DNA from: Rhodobacter sp.
Lineage (GTDB): Bacteria > Pseudomonadota > Alphaproteobacteria > Rhodobacterales > Rhodobacteraceae
Direction of reading: 5' to 3'
Assembly: GCA_030066215.1 (NCBI GenBank)
Contig: JASJCA010000009.1
Coordinates: forward strand, 1-56,201
DNA length: 56,201 nucleotides
Part shown: piece after piece, positions 18,377 to 27,186 of the stretch
Layout: each line of letters starts with the position of its first letter
Numbering within the stretch: the first letter of the stretch is position 1
Notes under the pieces: model-generated
Seen by the model: only the letters and a program-made list of their open reading frames with translations
The model's database searches: none
What the model was told of the DNA's origin: nothing
Program-made: the position numbers and the translations under genes

Positions 18377-19741
18377 CTACTTCAGCGCGTCCCAGCTGGC
18401 CTGGATCTCGTCGGCCACGGCCGCGGCGTCCTTGCCGCCGGTAAAATCGACCATGCCAGTCCAGAACGACCCCGCGCCCACGCCGCCCGGCATCAGGTCG
18501 GAACCGTCGAAGCGGAAGGTGGTGGCGTTGACCAGGATCTCGCCCTGCTTGCGCAGTGTATCGTTCAAATACGCCTCTGGGTTCGCGCCTTTGTGCGGGG
18601 TCAGGAACCCCGTCTGCGCCATCATGATCTCATGTGCCACCGGCAGCTGGAAGAATTCCATCAAGGCCGATGTCGCGTCCGAAGGATCGGTGATCGCCAT
18701 CAGCGTGCCGCCGCCGAGGACCGGGCTGCCGAGGTCCTTGGACGCATAGGCCGGGAAGTAGAAAAAGTCGGCGTCGAGGCCGAACTCGACGTCGTCAGGG
18801 AAGAAGGCCGGTACGAAGGACGCCTGGCGGTGCATGTAGCATTGCGGCGGCGACGAGAAGAGGCCTTTGGGCGAGTCGCGGAAATCGGTCGCGGCGACCG
18901 TCCCGGCCCCGCCGGCCACCTTGGCGTCGTCGCGGGCGAACCAGCCGAATTCCTCGATCGCGGCGATGACGCGCGGGTCGTTGAAGGCGACCTCGTTGGT
19001 AGTCCAACCGTCATAGACGTCGGGCGGTTGGGTGCGCAGCATGATGTCCTCGACCCAGTCGGTCGCAGGCCAGCCGGTGGCGGCGCCAGAGCCCAAGCCG
19101 ATGCACCACGGTGTTTCGCCCTCGGCCACGATGGCTTCGGTCAACTCGCGCAGCTCTTCCATCGACGTGGGGATGTCATAGCCCGCGTCCTCGAAGTTTT
19201 CCGGGTTGTACCAGACGAGGCTCTTGACGTTGACGTTGTAGAAGAAGCCATAGAGCTGGTCCGCGCCGTTCTCGTCGGGATAGGTCCCGAGATCGACCCA
19301 GCTTTCGCCCGCGCCGTAGTTCTCGGCCACCCAGTCGCCCATGCTGGCGGGCAACGGGTTGAGCAGCCCCCGGCCCGCCATGTCGGCCGCGAGCCCCGGC
19401 TGCGGGAAGACGGCGATGTTCGGGGCAGAACCCGCCTCGGCATCGACGACGATGTTCTGTTCGAACGAATCCGAGCCGACATAGGTGACCTCGGCGTTGG
19501 TGGCGGCCATGAAATAGTCCAGCACGTCGCGGAAATAGTCGTCCTCGGGCTGCAGCCAGGGGCCCGAGATGGTGACGCTTTGGCCGCTGAGGTCAGGCGC
19601 CGAGGCGGCCCAGTCGTTGTAGCTGTCCCAGTTAAATGGGCCCTCGCCCACCGGAAACTTGAACTCGATGTGGCTGCCTGCCGCCGCCATGCCGGCCGTC
19701 AGCGCCAGGGCCGCGGCGGATGCAAGAAATCTGGTCGTCAT
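18377..19741 (-). CDS. aglE: Alpha-glucoside-binding protein (downstream copy)
   Basis: A 454-residue CUT1 solute-binding protein with a Sec signal peptide (residues 1-21, ending GMAAAGS). It is closely related to the gene immediately upstream: both share stretches such as TPWCIGLGSGAATGWPATDW, DSPKGLFSSPPQCYMHRQAS and DGSDLMPGGVGAGSFWTGMV. It carries about 25 extra residues right after the signal peptide (around 22-50, including FPVGEGPFNWDSYNDW) that its neighbour lacks. A strong AGGAGG ribosome site precedes the ATG. The pair looks like an old tandem duplication, and either copy could serve the single AglFGK transporter. Confidence 0.9.
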   Translation of the reverse strand: MTTRFLASAAALALTAGMAAAGSHIEFKFPVGEGPFNWDSYNDWAASAPDLSGQSVTISGPWLQPEDDYFRDVLDYFMAATNAEVTYVGSDSFEQNIVVDAEAGSAPNIAVFPQPGLAADMAGRGLLNPLPASMGDWVAENYGAGESWVDLGTYPDENGADQLYGFFYNVNVKSLVWYNPENFEDAGYDIPTSMEELRELTEAIVAEGETPWCIGLGSGAATGWPATDWVEDIMLRTQPPDVYDGWTTNEVAFNDPRVIAAIEEFGWFARDDAKVAGGAGTVAATDFRDSPKGLFSSPPQCYMHRQASFVPAFFPDDVEFGLDADFFYFPAYASKDLGSPVLGGGTLMAITDPSDATSALMEFFQLPVAHEIMMAQTGFLTPHKGANPEAYLNDTLRKQGEILVNATTFRFDGSDLMPGGVGAGSFWTGMVDFTGGKDAAAVADEIQASWDALK

Positions 19742-19781
19742 GGATGTCCTCCTGCCGCGGAACTCGCGGGAAATGGATTGC

Positions 19782-19803
19782 GGCGCCCGCCGAGGCGGGC
19801 GCC
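19782..19803 (-). promoter_or_regulatory. Intercistronic hairpin between the two aglE genes
   Basis: GGCGCCCGCC, GA and GGCGGGCGCC form a near-perfect ten-base-pair stem between the upstream aglE copy (stop at 19819) and the downstream copy (start at 19741). On the transcribed minus strand it follows the first binding-protein gene, where it could stabilise that message or attenuate transcription. A T-run is lacking. Confidence 0.6.
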
Positions 19804-19818
19804 CGATCAAATCCTAGC

Positions 19819-21099
19819 TTATTTCAGCGCGTCCCAGCTATCCTGGATTTCGGCGGCGACATCAGCCGCGGGCTTGCCGCCGGCATAGTCGACCATGCCG
19901 GTCCAGAACGAGCCGGCGCCCACGCCGCCCGGCATCAGGTCCGAGCCGTCGAAGCGGAACGTGGTGGCGCCCAAGAGAATGTCGTTCATCTTGGCCGTCG
20001 GCGCGTCCGAGAACTTCGAGCTGTCGACGCCCTTGTGCGGAGTCAAGAAGCCGCCGAGCGCCATCCAGATTTCGTGCGCCTGCGTTGTCTGCAGGAACGC
20101 GATCAGGTCATGCGCGCCCTGGCTGTCATTGGTGATCGCCCAAAGCGTGCCGGCGCCCAGGACCGGCTTGCCCAGATCCTGGCCTTCGTAGGCCGGGAAG
20201 TAGAAGAAATCGGCATCCTCGCCCACCACGGTGCCCTCGGGGAAGAAGGCCGGGATGAACGACGCCTGGCGGTGCATGTAGCACTGCGGCGGCGACGAGA
20301 AGAGGCCCTTGGGCGAATCGCGGAAGTCGGTCGAAGCCACCACGCCCGCGCCGCCGGCGACGTAGTCGTCGTTGCGCGCGAATGCGCCGAATTCGTCGAT
20401 CGCGGCCACCACCTTGTCGTCGGTGAACGCCATCTCGTTCGACACCCACATGTCGTAGACGTCGGGCGGCTGGGTCCGAAGCATCATCTCTTCGACCCAG
20501 TCGGTCGCCGGCCAACCGGTTGCGCCGCCAGAGCCGAGCCCGATGCACCAGGGCGTCTCGCCATCGGCGACGATCTGGTCGGTCAGTGCCTTGAGGTCTT
20601 CCATCGTGGCGGGAATGTCATAGCCCGCGTCCTCGAAGTTCTCGGGCGAGTACCAGACCAGCGACTTCACATCGACCTTGTAGAAGAAGCCGTAGAGCTG
20701 GTCGGCACCGGTGTCGTCCGAATAGGTGCCGAGGTCGACCCAGGACTGGCCGGCGGCGTAGTTGTCGCGGATCCAGTCGCCGGTGCCGTCCTTGAGCGGG
20801 GTCAGAAAGCCGCGGCTGGCCATGTCGGCGGCGAGCCCCGGCTGCGGGAACACCGCGACGTTCGGGGCCGAGCCGGCCTCGGCATCGACCATGATCTGCT
20901 GTTCGAAGCTGTCCGAGCCGACGTAGCGCACGTCGTGGCCCGAGGCCTCGGCGAAGGCGGCGAGCACCTTTTCGACGTTCTCCTGGTCGGGGCCCAGCCA
21001 GGGGCCGAAGACCGTCACCTGTTCGGAGTGGCTGCCGGCATTGGCCATCCCGGCGGTCAACGCAAGCGCGGCGGCGCCGGTACGAAGCGCGTATTTCAT
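19819..21099 (-). CDS. aglE: Alpha-glucoside-binding protein (upstream copy)
   Basis: A 426-residue CUT1 solute-binding protein with a signal peptide ending GMANAGS. It is the first gene of the agl operon, about 260 bases from divergent aglR, and has a GGGAGGA ribosome site. It is homologous along its whole length to the next gene but lacks that copy's N-terminal insert. The conserved region VTVFGPWLGPDQENVEKVL opens the mature lobe. Because it lies next to the operator and before two hairpins, it is probably the most abundant product of the operon. The exact sugar is not visible; sucrose, maltose, trehalose and related alpha-glucosides are the family's usual ligands. Confidence 0.9.
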   Translation of the reverse strand: MKYALRTGAAALALTAGMANAGSHSEQVTVFGPWLGPDQENVEKVLAAFAEASGHDVRYVGSDSFEQQIMVDAEAGSAPNVAVFPQPGLAADMASRGFLTPLKDGTGDWIRDNYAAGQSWVDLGTYSDDTGADQLYGFFYKVDVKSLVWYSPENFEDAGYDIPATMEDLKALTDQIVADGETPWCIGLGSGGATGWPATDWVEEMMLRTQPPDVYDMWVSNEMAFTDDKVVAAIDEFGAFARNDDYVAGGAGVVASTDFRDSPKGLFSSPPQCYMHRQASFIPAFFPEGTVVGEDADFFYFPAYEGQDLGKPVLGAGTLWAITNDSQGAHDLIAFLQTTQAHEIWMALGGFLTPHKGVDSSKFSDAPTAKMNDILLGATTFRFDGSDLMPGGVGAGSFWTGMVDYAGGKPAADVAAEIQDSWDALK

Positions 21100-21169
21100 G
21101 TTTGTCCTCCCGTTGCGGCGCCTTTTCGGCGCCATCTGCAAAAAACCCTTGAGCGCATGGAATCAATCC

Positions 21170-21181
21170 CAAAGCGCTTTG
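21170..21181. promoter_or_regulatory. AglR-type operator, aglE side
   Basis: CAAAGCGCTTTG, a perfect 12-base palindrome of the LacI-family operator kind (central CG, flanking AAAG/CTTT), lies about 70 bases upstream of the first aglE ATG. An identical copy lies 168 bases away beside aglR. The paired sites between divergent regulator and target genes strongly suggest binding by AglR. Confidence 0.85.
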
Positions 21182-21337
21182 AACGGCTTCACAGTCCTGC
21201 ATTGCCGCCAGCCTGTCAATCACGGATGTCGCCCTTTGGCCGTGGATCCCCTTGATTTCTTAACATGTTAATTCTGCGGTGCAGCGAGAAACAGGCTTTG
21301 ACGCCCGCGCGCGTCAGGATTACCGTCGGGACGGATT

Positions 21338-21349
21338 CAAAGCGCTTTG
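21338..21349. promoter_or_regulatory. AglR-type operator, aglR side
   Basis: A second exact copy of CAAAGCGCTTTG, extended to TTCAAAGCGCTTTGG, ends seven bases before the aglR ATG. It overlaps the expected ribosome-binding or early transcribed region, which fits autorepression. A dimer of dimers could loop the DNA between the two operators. Confidence 0.85.
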
Positions 21350-21356
21350 GCACGAC

Positions 21357-22388
21357 ATGGCGATGAACCTCAAAGAGCTCTCGCGCAGTCTCGGACTGTC
21401 GCAGACCACGGTTAGCCGGGCGCTGAACGGCTACCCGGAGGTCGCCGAATCCACGCGGCAGCGGGTGCTGCAGGCGGCGGCGGCACACAATTACCGTCCG
21501 AACGCGCGGGCCAAGGGGCTGGCGACCGGCCGGGCAATGGCGGTGGGCCATGTGATCCCGGTCTCTAGCCAGCACGAGATGGTCAATCCGATTTTCTCGG
21601 ACTTCATCGCCGGTGCCGGCGAAGCCTATATGCGCCACGGCTACGACATGGTGCTGTCGGTGGTGCCGGACGCGCGCGAAGAGGCCGCCTATCGCGAACT
21701 GGCGATGAAGGGCTCGGTCGACGGCATCATCGTGCACGGGCCGCGCGAGGACGACCCGCGCATTGCGCTTCTGCAGGAGATCGGCCTGCCCTTCGTGGTG
21801 CATGGCCGCGCCTCACGGTCCGGCACCGACTACAACTGGATCGACGTCAACAACCGCCGGGCGTTCCAGCGCGCAACCGAGTTCCTTTTGGATCTCGGGC
21901 ACCGCCGTATCGCACTGATCAACGGGCTCGAATCGATGGACTTCGCCGCCCGGCGGCTGCGCGGCTATACCGACGCCCTGTCTCTGCGCGGGGTGCCGGT
22001 GGACCCGGCTCTGATCCGCTCCGACGAAATGACAGAGGCCTACGGCCATGCCTCCGCCCGGGAAATCCTGGGCGCGGACGACCCCGCCACCGCGTTCCTG
22101 TCTGCCTCGATGATCGCCTCGTTGGGCATCCGCCGCGCCGTCGAAGAAGCCGGATTGCGGCTTGGCCGCGACGTGTCGGTGATCACCTATGACGACGAGT
22201 TGAGCTATCTCAGAAACGGCGGCGTGGTGCCGACCTTCACCGCGACGCGGTCCTCGGTGCGGCTGGCCGGACGACTTTGTGCCGAGAGGCTGATCGAGCT
22301 GGTGCAGGACCCGCACCAGCCCGCGCGGCAGCATCTGCTGGAGGCCGAGTTGACTGTCGGCGGCTCCACCGGGCCGGTTCCGCAATAG
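21357..22388 (+). CDS. aglR: LacI-family regulator of alpha-glucoside genes
   Basis: A 343-residue LacI/GalR repressor. The helix-turn-helix is at residues 3-50 (NLKELSRSLGLSQTTVSRAL, hinge NYRPNARAKGLATGR), followed by the type I periplasmic-binding-like effector domain with the typical end SVRLAGRLCAERLIELV. The start may be this ATG or the one two codons later. It is divergent from the agl operon and precedes a glucosidase and glucokinase, so it likely controls both arms through the two CAAAGCGCTTTG operators. The inducer is presumably an alpha-glucoside or a derivative. Confidence 0.92.
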   Translation: MAMNLKELSRSLGLSQTTVSRALNGYPEVAESTRQRVLQAAAAHNYRPNARAKGLATGRAMAVGHVIPVSSQHEMVNPIFSDFIAGAGEAYMRHGYDMVLSVVPDAREEAAYRELAMKGSVDGIIVHGPREDDPRIALLQEIGLPFVVHGRASRSGTDYNWIDVNNRRAFQRATEFLLDLGHRRIALINGLESMDFAARRLRGYTDALSLRGVPVDPALIRSDEMTEAYGHASAREILGADDPATAFLSASMIASLGIRRAVEEAGLRLGRDVSVITYDDELSYLRNGGVVPTFTATRSSVRLAGRLCAERLIELVQDPHQPARQHLLEAELTVGGSTGPVPQ

Positions 22389-22453
22389 GCGCTGGCGGAC
22401 GGCACGGCATGGTCCTATAGGCGGCGATGTTAGCGATCACAGGAACTGCCGCG

Positions 22454-23776
22454 ATGGATCTCAAGCGCACCGATTTCCCGCCCGGGTTCCTGTTCGGGGC
22501 CGCCACGTCGTCGTACCAGATCGAGGGCCATGGCTTCGGCGGCGCCGGGCCGACGCATTGGGATACGTTCGCCGCGACGCCTGGCAACGTGGTGCGCGGC
22601 GAAAACGGCGCGCGGGCCTGCGACCATTACCACCGGTTCGACGAGGATCTCGATCTCGCCGCCGGCATGGGGCTCGACGCCTACCGGTTCTCGACCTCCT
22701 GGGCGCGGGTGCTGCCGGAAGGGCGCGGGACGCCGAACCCGGACGGTCTCGATTTTTACGACCGTCTGGTCGATGCGATGCTGGCGCGCGGGCTGAAGCC
22801 TTATGCGACGCTCTATCATTGGGAACTGCCCTCGGCGCTCGCCGATTTGGGGGGCTGGCGCAATCGGGACATCGCCGATTGGTTCGCGGATTTTGCAACC
22901 GTCCTGATGCGCCGGATCGGCGACCGGGTGTATGCCGCGGCACCGATCAACGAGCCGTGGTGCGTGGCTTGGCTATCGCATTTCTTGGGACTGCATGCGC
23001 CGGGGATGCGCGACATCCGGGCCGCCGCGCGGGCGATGCACCATGTCGGACTCGCCCATGGCCGCGCGATCCAGGCGATGCGGGCCTTGGGGATGCGGAA
23101 CTTGGGCTGCGTCACCAACCACGAATACACGATGCCCGCCGACGACACGCCCGAGGCCGCTGCGGCGGCCAAGCTTTATGATGGCATCTACAATCGGTGG
23201 TTTTTGGGGGCGATGCGCAACGCCGAGTATCCGACCGATGTTCTGGAGCTTCTGGCTCCGCATATGCCCGCGGGCTGGCAGAACGACATGGCGGTGATCG
23301 CGGAACCGGTCGATTGGCTGGGCATCAACTACTACACCCGCAAGCTGATCGCGCGTGGCCCAAGCGGGCTGCCGGGCGATTTCCGCGAGCTGACCGCCGG
23401 GTTGCCGACGACCAGCATGGGCTGGGAGATCGTGCCGGAGGGTCTGCACTATTTCCTGACCTGGATCGACAGGGAGTATGCCCATGGCTTGCCGATCTAT
23501 GTGACCGAAAACGGCATGTCCGCCGACGCGCCGCCCGATCGCCCCGCCGACGACCCCGAGCGCATCGGCTATCTGGACAGACACTTGGCCCAGGTCCGCC
23601 ACGCGATCGCCGACGGCGCCGACGTGCGCGGTTATTTCATTTGGTCGCTCTTGGACAACTACGAATGGGCGTTGGGCTATGACAAACGCTTCGGGCTGGT
23701 CCATGTGGATTTCGAAACGCTGGAAAGAACCCCGAAAGCGTCCTATTACGCGCTGCAGACCGCCCTCGCCCGCTGA
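22454..23776 (+). CDS. GH1 beta-glucosidase-type hydrolase
   Basis: A 440-residue glycoside hydrolase family 1 enzyme. The N-terminal signature FLFGAATSSYQIEG, the acid/base Glu in INEPWC (residue 167) and the nucleophile in YVTENG (Glu352) are all present, as are YHWELP and the aglycone/glucose-site motif WSLLDNYEWALGY. There is no signal peptide, so it acts in the cytosol on imported or phosphorylated-free glucosides. An in-frame ATG nine codons upstream is less likely because AGGAA precedes the chosen start. A retaining beta-glucosidase inside an alpha-glucoside locus suggests the transporter or regulon also serves beta-linked or mixed sugars. Confidence 0.92.
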   Translation: MDLKRTDFPPGFLFGAATSSYQIEGHGFGGAGPTHWDTFAATPGNVVRGENGARACDHYHRFDEDLDLAAGMGLDAYRFSTSWARVLPEGRGTPNPDGLDFYDRLVDAMLARGLKPYATLYHWELPSALADLGGWRNRDIADWFADFATVLMRRIGDRVYAAAPINEPWCVAWLSHFLGLHAPGMRDIRAAARAMHHVGLAHGRAIQAMRALGMRNLGCVTNHEYTMPADDTPEAAAAAKLYDGIYNRWFLGAMRNAEYPTDVLELLAPHMPAGWQNDMAVIAEPVDWLGINYYTRKLIARGPSGLPGDFRELTAGLPTTSMGWEIVPEGLHYFLTWIDREYAHGLPIYVTENGMSADAPPDRPADDPERIGYLDRHLAQVRHAIADGADVRGYFIWSLLDNYEWALGYDKRFGLVHVDFETLERTPKASYYALQTALAR

Positions 23777-23781
23777 CCGCC

Positions 23782-24753
23782 ATGCCATCCCGTCCCGCTG
23801 ACACCTATTCGCTGGTCGCCGATATCGGCGGCACCAACACCCGGGTCGCGCTGGCCGAGGGGCTGACCCTGCTGCCCGAGACCGTCAAGCGGTTCCGCAA
23901 CAAGGATTATCCGGGGCTCGAGACTGTGCTGACCGAGTTCCTCGCAAGCGAGGGCAACGTCGATTGCTCGGGCGCCTGCGTCGCCGTGGCGGGACCGGTG
24001 CGCGACGGGGTCGGCGAGCTGACCAACCTCGACTGGCGCATGGACAAGGACACGCTGGCACGCGCCACCCGGGCCGAAACGGTGGCGATCCTGAACGACC
24101 TGCAGGCCCAGGGCCACGCCTTGGGCTATCTGGCGGCGGACAAGCTGCGGGTGATCGTGCCGACGCCCGAACACAGCCCGCAAGCGGCCAAGCTGGTGGT
24201 CGGCGTCGGCACCGGGTTCAACGCCGCTGCGGTCTACGAGACGGGCCGCGGCCGGCTGGTGACGCCGTCGGAGGCCGGCCATTCCACGATGCCGGTGCGC
24301 ACCGAGGCCGATCTGCGGCTGTCGCAATATGTCGAGACCTTCCACGGGGTGCCCGGCGTCGAGGACGTGTTGTCGGGGCGCGGGTTGGAGCGGATCTACC
24401 GCTGGCTGGCCGAAGAAGACGGCGAGACCGACGAGAAGCTGGCCAAGGACATCATGGACGCGGTTGCCGACGGCAGCGACCCGAGGTCGGATGCGGCGGC
24501 CGAGGTCTTCGTGCGGCTCTTCGGCACGGTCACGGGCAACCTGGCGCTGATCTACCTACCGTTCGGCGGCGTCTATCTCTCAGGCGGCGTCGCACGGGCC
24601 TTCGCGCCGCATCTCGCCCGGCTGAAATTCGACGACTGGTTCCGCGATAAGGGCCGGTTCGCAGGCTTCATGCAGACCTTTGGCGTGTCGGTGATCGAAG
24701 ACGACTTCGCTGCGCTCACCGGCTGCGCCAGCCACCTTGCCGGGCTCGACTGA
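23782..24753 (+). CDS. glk: Glucokinase
   Basis: A 323-residue bacterial-type glucokinase (Glk family) that phosphorylates glucose released by the neighbouring glucosidases. The ATP phosphate-1 motif is LVADIGGTNTRVALAEG at residues 11-27, the catalytic Asp is probably in ILNDLQAQG, the phosphate-2/adenosine region is VVGVGTGFN, and GGVYLSGGVA closes the nucleotide site. It starts six bases after the GH1 stop, so the two form an operon. The stop codon abuts the stop codon of the next, convergent gene. Confidence 0.93.
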   Translation: MPSRPADTYSLVADIGGTNTRVALAEGLTLLPETVKRFRNKDYPGLETVLTEFLASEGNVDCSGACVAVAGPVRDGVGELTNLDWRMDKDTLARATRAETVAILNDLQAQGHALGYLAADKLRVIVPTPEHSPQAAKLVVGVGTGFNAAAVYETGRGRLVTPSEAGHSTMPVRTEADLRLSQYVETFHGVPGVEDVLSGRGLERIYRWLAEEDGETDEKLAKDIMDAVADGSDPRSDAAAEVFVRLFGTVTGNLALIYLPFGGVYLSGGVARAFAPHLARLKFDDWFRDKGRFAGFMQTFGVSVIEDDFAALTGCASHLAGLD

Positions 24754-25164
24754 TCAGCGGCGCCGAAGGTCTTCGATCGACATCTGCAACCCTAGAAACG
24801 CCAGCGCCTCCGCGGCGCTGTGGAACGTCGCGACACTCAGCCGGTCGCTGTCGCCGATCAGCGTCTCGAACATGCGCGCCATGCCGAACGCCGCCTCGGT
24901 CGGCGCGATATAGGCGATCCGGATCGGCTCGGGGCTGCTGTCGTAGAGCGCGCGGACAGGACGGCTCATGTCGAGGATCTCGTCGAAGCGATAGGCGAAG
25001 TCCTCGGCCGCGCTGAGGTCGATCAGCCGCGCCATCTGCACCCGGTAACCCGGCGCCGCCGCCATCTGCCGCAGTGCCGCGCGCAGGTCGTCGACCGCCA
25101 CCGCGCCGCTGTAGCGCGTATAGACCAAGTCGAGGTCCGGAAAGACCCGCACCTTGACCGGCAT
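24754..25164 (-). CDS. Hypothetical protein, STAS/SpoIIAA-like in outline
   Basis: A 136-residue cytosolic protein beginning MPVKVRVFPDLDLVYTRYSG. It has an alternating beta/alpha pattern (RYSGAV, then a helix DDLRAALRQMA, MARLIDLSAAEDF, IRIAYIAPTEAAFGMARMFE, and a final SAAEALAFLG helix) like small STAS/SpoIIAA-fold proteins of unknown function. I do not recognise a named family. It converges on glk with no intergenic base and faces a 765-base gene-free region that must contain its promoter. Confidence 0.75.
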   Translation of the reverse strand: MPVKVRVFPDLDLVYTRYSGAVAVDDLRAALRQMAAAPGYRVQMARLIDLSAAEDFAYRFDEILDMSRPVRALYDSSPEPIRIAYIAPTEAAFGMARMFETLIGDSDRLSVATFHSAAEALAFLGLQMSIEDLRRR

Positions 25165-25929
25165 CTAACCCATCGCCCCGTCTCCAGCCGGCATCAAACG
25201 GCCCCGCACCTGCCATGTTCGGCGACGATTTGCCAGTGGTCACGGTGTTGGGCCGCGCGCGCGGCGACGGAAATGTCGCAGCGGGCCGGCGGGTGGTGCA
25301 CAGGCTGCGGCCAATGGCCCGACGCTCACCCCCTGCCCCGGGCCGGATCTCCGCGCACCGGCGCCGCGGCACCGGTCCAGCGCTAATCCGTGAGCCGGCG
25401 CGCGTCGGCGAGTTCCCGCCGATCCCGACCCGTCCCGCGTGCCGCGACGGCAGCGGCAAGTCCCGACCGTCGACGGTGCGAACACACCTGCGAAGCGCTG
25501 CCAAGGGGACGTTCCGGACACGGTGCGAGCGCCCTACGCCGAGGCCTCCGCTGCGGGCGAAATCCGTCCGGCCTGCACCGTTGTTTCACGAGCGAATCCG
25601 GTGAGCGATCATCGTCCCTACCGGCAGGCTGTCGACCGGCTGACGCCTGCCGATCCGGGTCCGCCCTGCCGTATTGACGACCGTGGTTCGGCCGCTTCTC
25701 GCCAAGGAGCGCGCGGCGTCGGCGGAGACCGGACTGCCTACGACTCGGGCAGGCGGAACGGCCGCGCGCGGCGTCACCAATCATTTCAGAGAATTACAGG
25801 CGCGGGCCTGCGCGCGTTTTTACCGCAGCCGACGCGCAACAGGCTTGTGACCCTAGACAAATCGGTTAGGTTAGCCCAAACGAAGGGTCCGCTCGGAGCG
25901 GGACAGGCAGCGCGCTGCCATGGAGGGAC
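25165..25929. other. 765-base gene-free region before the lipid locus
   Basis: No frame on either strand gives a plausible protein; the longest translations are Arg/Pro/Ser-rich and lack domains. Both R1 and R2 repeat families are absent. The right end, from about 25780, is richer in A+T. A weak promoter-like pair, TTGTGA at 25845 and TAGGTT at 25867 (16-base spacing), lies about 60 bases before the serine-palmitoyltransferase-like gene. The gap could hold an unrecognised RNA, regulatory DNA or the remains of a lost gene. Confidence 0.55.
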
Positions 25930-27165
25930 ATGATGGGTTCAAACGGCAAGCCTGAGCGGCCGAGTTTTGCTGCAGTTGCAGAGCGCCGCTTTCGGTTAGC
26001 CGGCAAGTCGATCATCGAAAAGGGCCATCCCTACTTTGTCCCCGTCGACCGGCTGGAGCAGATGTACCGGTCGAAACCCGACGGCTACGTGAGCCTCGCC
26101 CATTATGACTACCTCGGCCTCGCCCGACATCCCGACGTTCTGCAGGCCGCATCGGACGCGCTGCGGGAATTCGGGTCTGGTGCCGGCGCGTCGCGTCTGG
26201 TCGGCGGCGAGCGCAGCACCCATCGCGCGCTGGAGCGGGAATTGGCGGAGTTCTTGGGCGTCGGCGACGTCCTGGCGATGATCTCGGGCTACCTGACCAA
26301 CGTTTCCCTGATCAACCACCTGCTGGGGCCGCGCGATCTGGTGCTGATCGACGAGTTGGCGCACAACTCGATCGTGATCGGCGCCAAGTCGGGCAAGATG
26401 GAATGCCAGACCTTCGCCCATAACGATCTCGACGACCTCGAGGCCCGGCTGGAGGCGGTGCGCGGCGATTACCGGCACGTGCTGGTCGTCGTCGAAGGGC
26501 TTTATTCGATGGACGGCGACATTCCCGACCTGCCGCGCCTGGTGGCGCTGAAAGAGCGCTACGACGCCTGGCTGCTTGTCGACGAGGCGCATTCCTACGG
26601 CGTCTTGGGCGAGAACGGTCGGGGCGTGACCGAGTATTTCGGCATCGACCCGTCCCGCATCGAGCTCAGCGTCGGCACATTGTCGAAATCCTTCGTCTCA
26701 TCCGGGGGGTTCATTTGTGCCTCGGAGGATGTGATCGCGTGGCTCAGGTTCACGCTGCCGGGATTTGTCTATTCGGTAGGCTTGGCACCGGCCACAGTCG
26801 CCAGTGCGCGGGCAGCGCTTGGCATTCTGCGCGGCGACAAGGATCGGGTCGCGCGGCTGAAGGCCAAGTCGCGGCTGTTTCTCGACAGCGCCCGCGCTGC
26901 GGGGCTGAACCCGGGCGATGCCATCGGCGAGGCGGTGGTGCCGCTGTTTTTCGACAGCCCCGAGCAGACCATGATGGTCAGCCAGGTTCTTATGGAGCAC
27001 GGCATTTACGCCCCGCCGATCGTGCAGGTCGGCGTGCCCAAGGACCAGCCGCGCATCCGCTTCTTCTTTTCGGCGGAACATCGCGACGAGGACATCGTCC
27101 GTGCCGTCGATGTTGCTGCGGCGGCGGTGCATGGTAACGTCGCCGTGCAAATGGTTTCGTCCTAA
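25930..27165 (+). CDS. Serine palmitoyltransferase-like alpha-oxoamine synthase
   Basis: A 411-residue PLP enzyme of the alpha-oxoamine synthase family, which condenses an amino acid with an acyl-CoA or acyl-ACP. The PLP lysine is K253 in GTLSKSF, with cofactor contacts D218 and H221 in VDEAHSYGVLG. GRGVTEYFGIDP (231-241) closely resembles eukaryotic serine palmitoyltransferase subunits and is weaker in BioF or Kbl. The gene begins a plus-strand cluster with inositol-phosphate synthase and a 3-ketosphinganine-reductase-like SDR, so I assign 3-ketosphinganine formation, step one of sphingolipid synthesis. A GGAGGG ribosome site precedes tandem ATGs. Serine specificity is inferred; other amino acids are possible. 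Confidence 0.85.
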   Translation: MMGSNGKPERPSFAAVAERRFRLAGKSIIEKGHPYFVPVDRLEQMYRSKPDGYVSLAHYDYLGLARHPDVLQAASDALREFGSGAGASRLVGGERSTHRALERELAEFLGVGDVLAMISGYLTNVSLINHLLGPRDLVLIDELAHNSIVIGAKSGKMECQTFAHNDLDDLEARLEAVRGDYRHVLVVVEGLYSMDGDIPDLPRLVALKERYDAWLLVDEAHSYGVLGENGRGVTEYFGIDPSRIELSVGTLSKSFVSSGGFICASEDVIAWLRFTLPGFVYSVGLAPATVASARAALGILRGDKDRVARLKAKSRLFLDSARAAGLNPGDAIGEAVVPLFFDSPEQTMMVSQVLMEHGIYAPPIVQVGVPKDQPRIRFFFSAEHRDEDIVRAVDVAAAAVHGNVAVQMVSS

Positions 27166-27186
27166 TCGAGAGGCTTCGCCTGTAAG

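Noticed and set aside
21279..21356. 26-codon upstream extension of the aglR frame
   Set aside because: The extension would translate through the operator at 21338-21349, and LacI similarity begins at the later ATG.
25215..25933. Several 90-165 codon frames in the gap before the SPT-like gene
   Set aside because: Arg-rich, no domain, no consistent start site and overlapping frames on both strands; typical of chance frames in GC-rich DNA.
25930..27165. Identification of the SPT-like protein as BioF or Kbl
   Set aside because: The GRGVTE-FGIDP region and the neighbouring KDSR-like and ino1 genes fit SPT better, and no other biotin or threonine-degradation genes are nearby. The alternative cannot be fully excluded.
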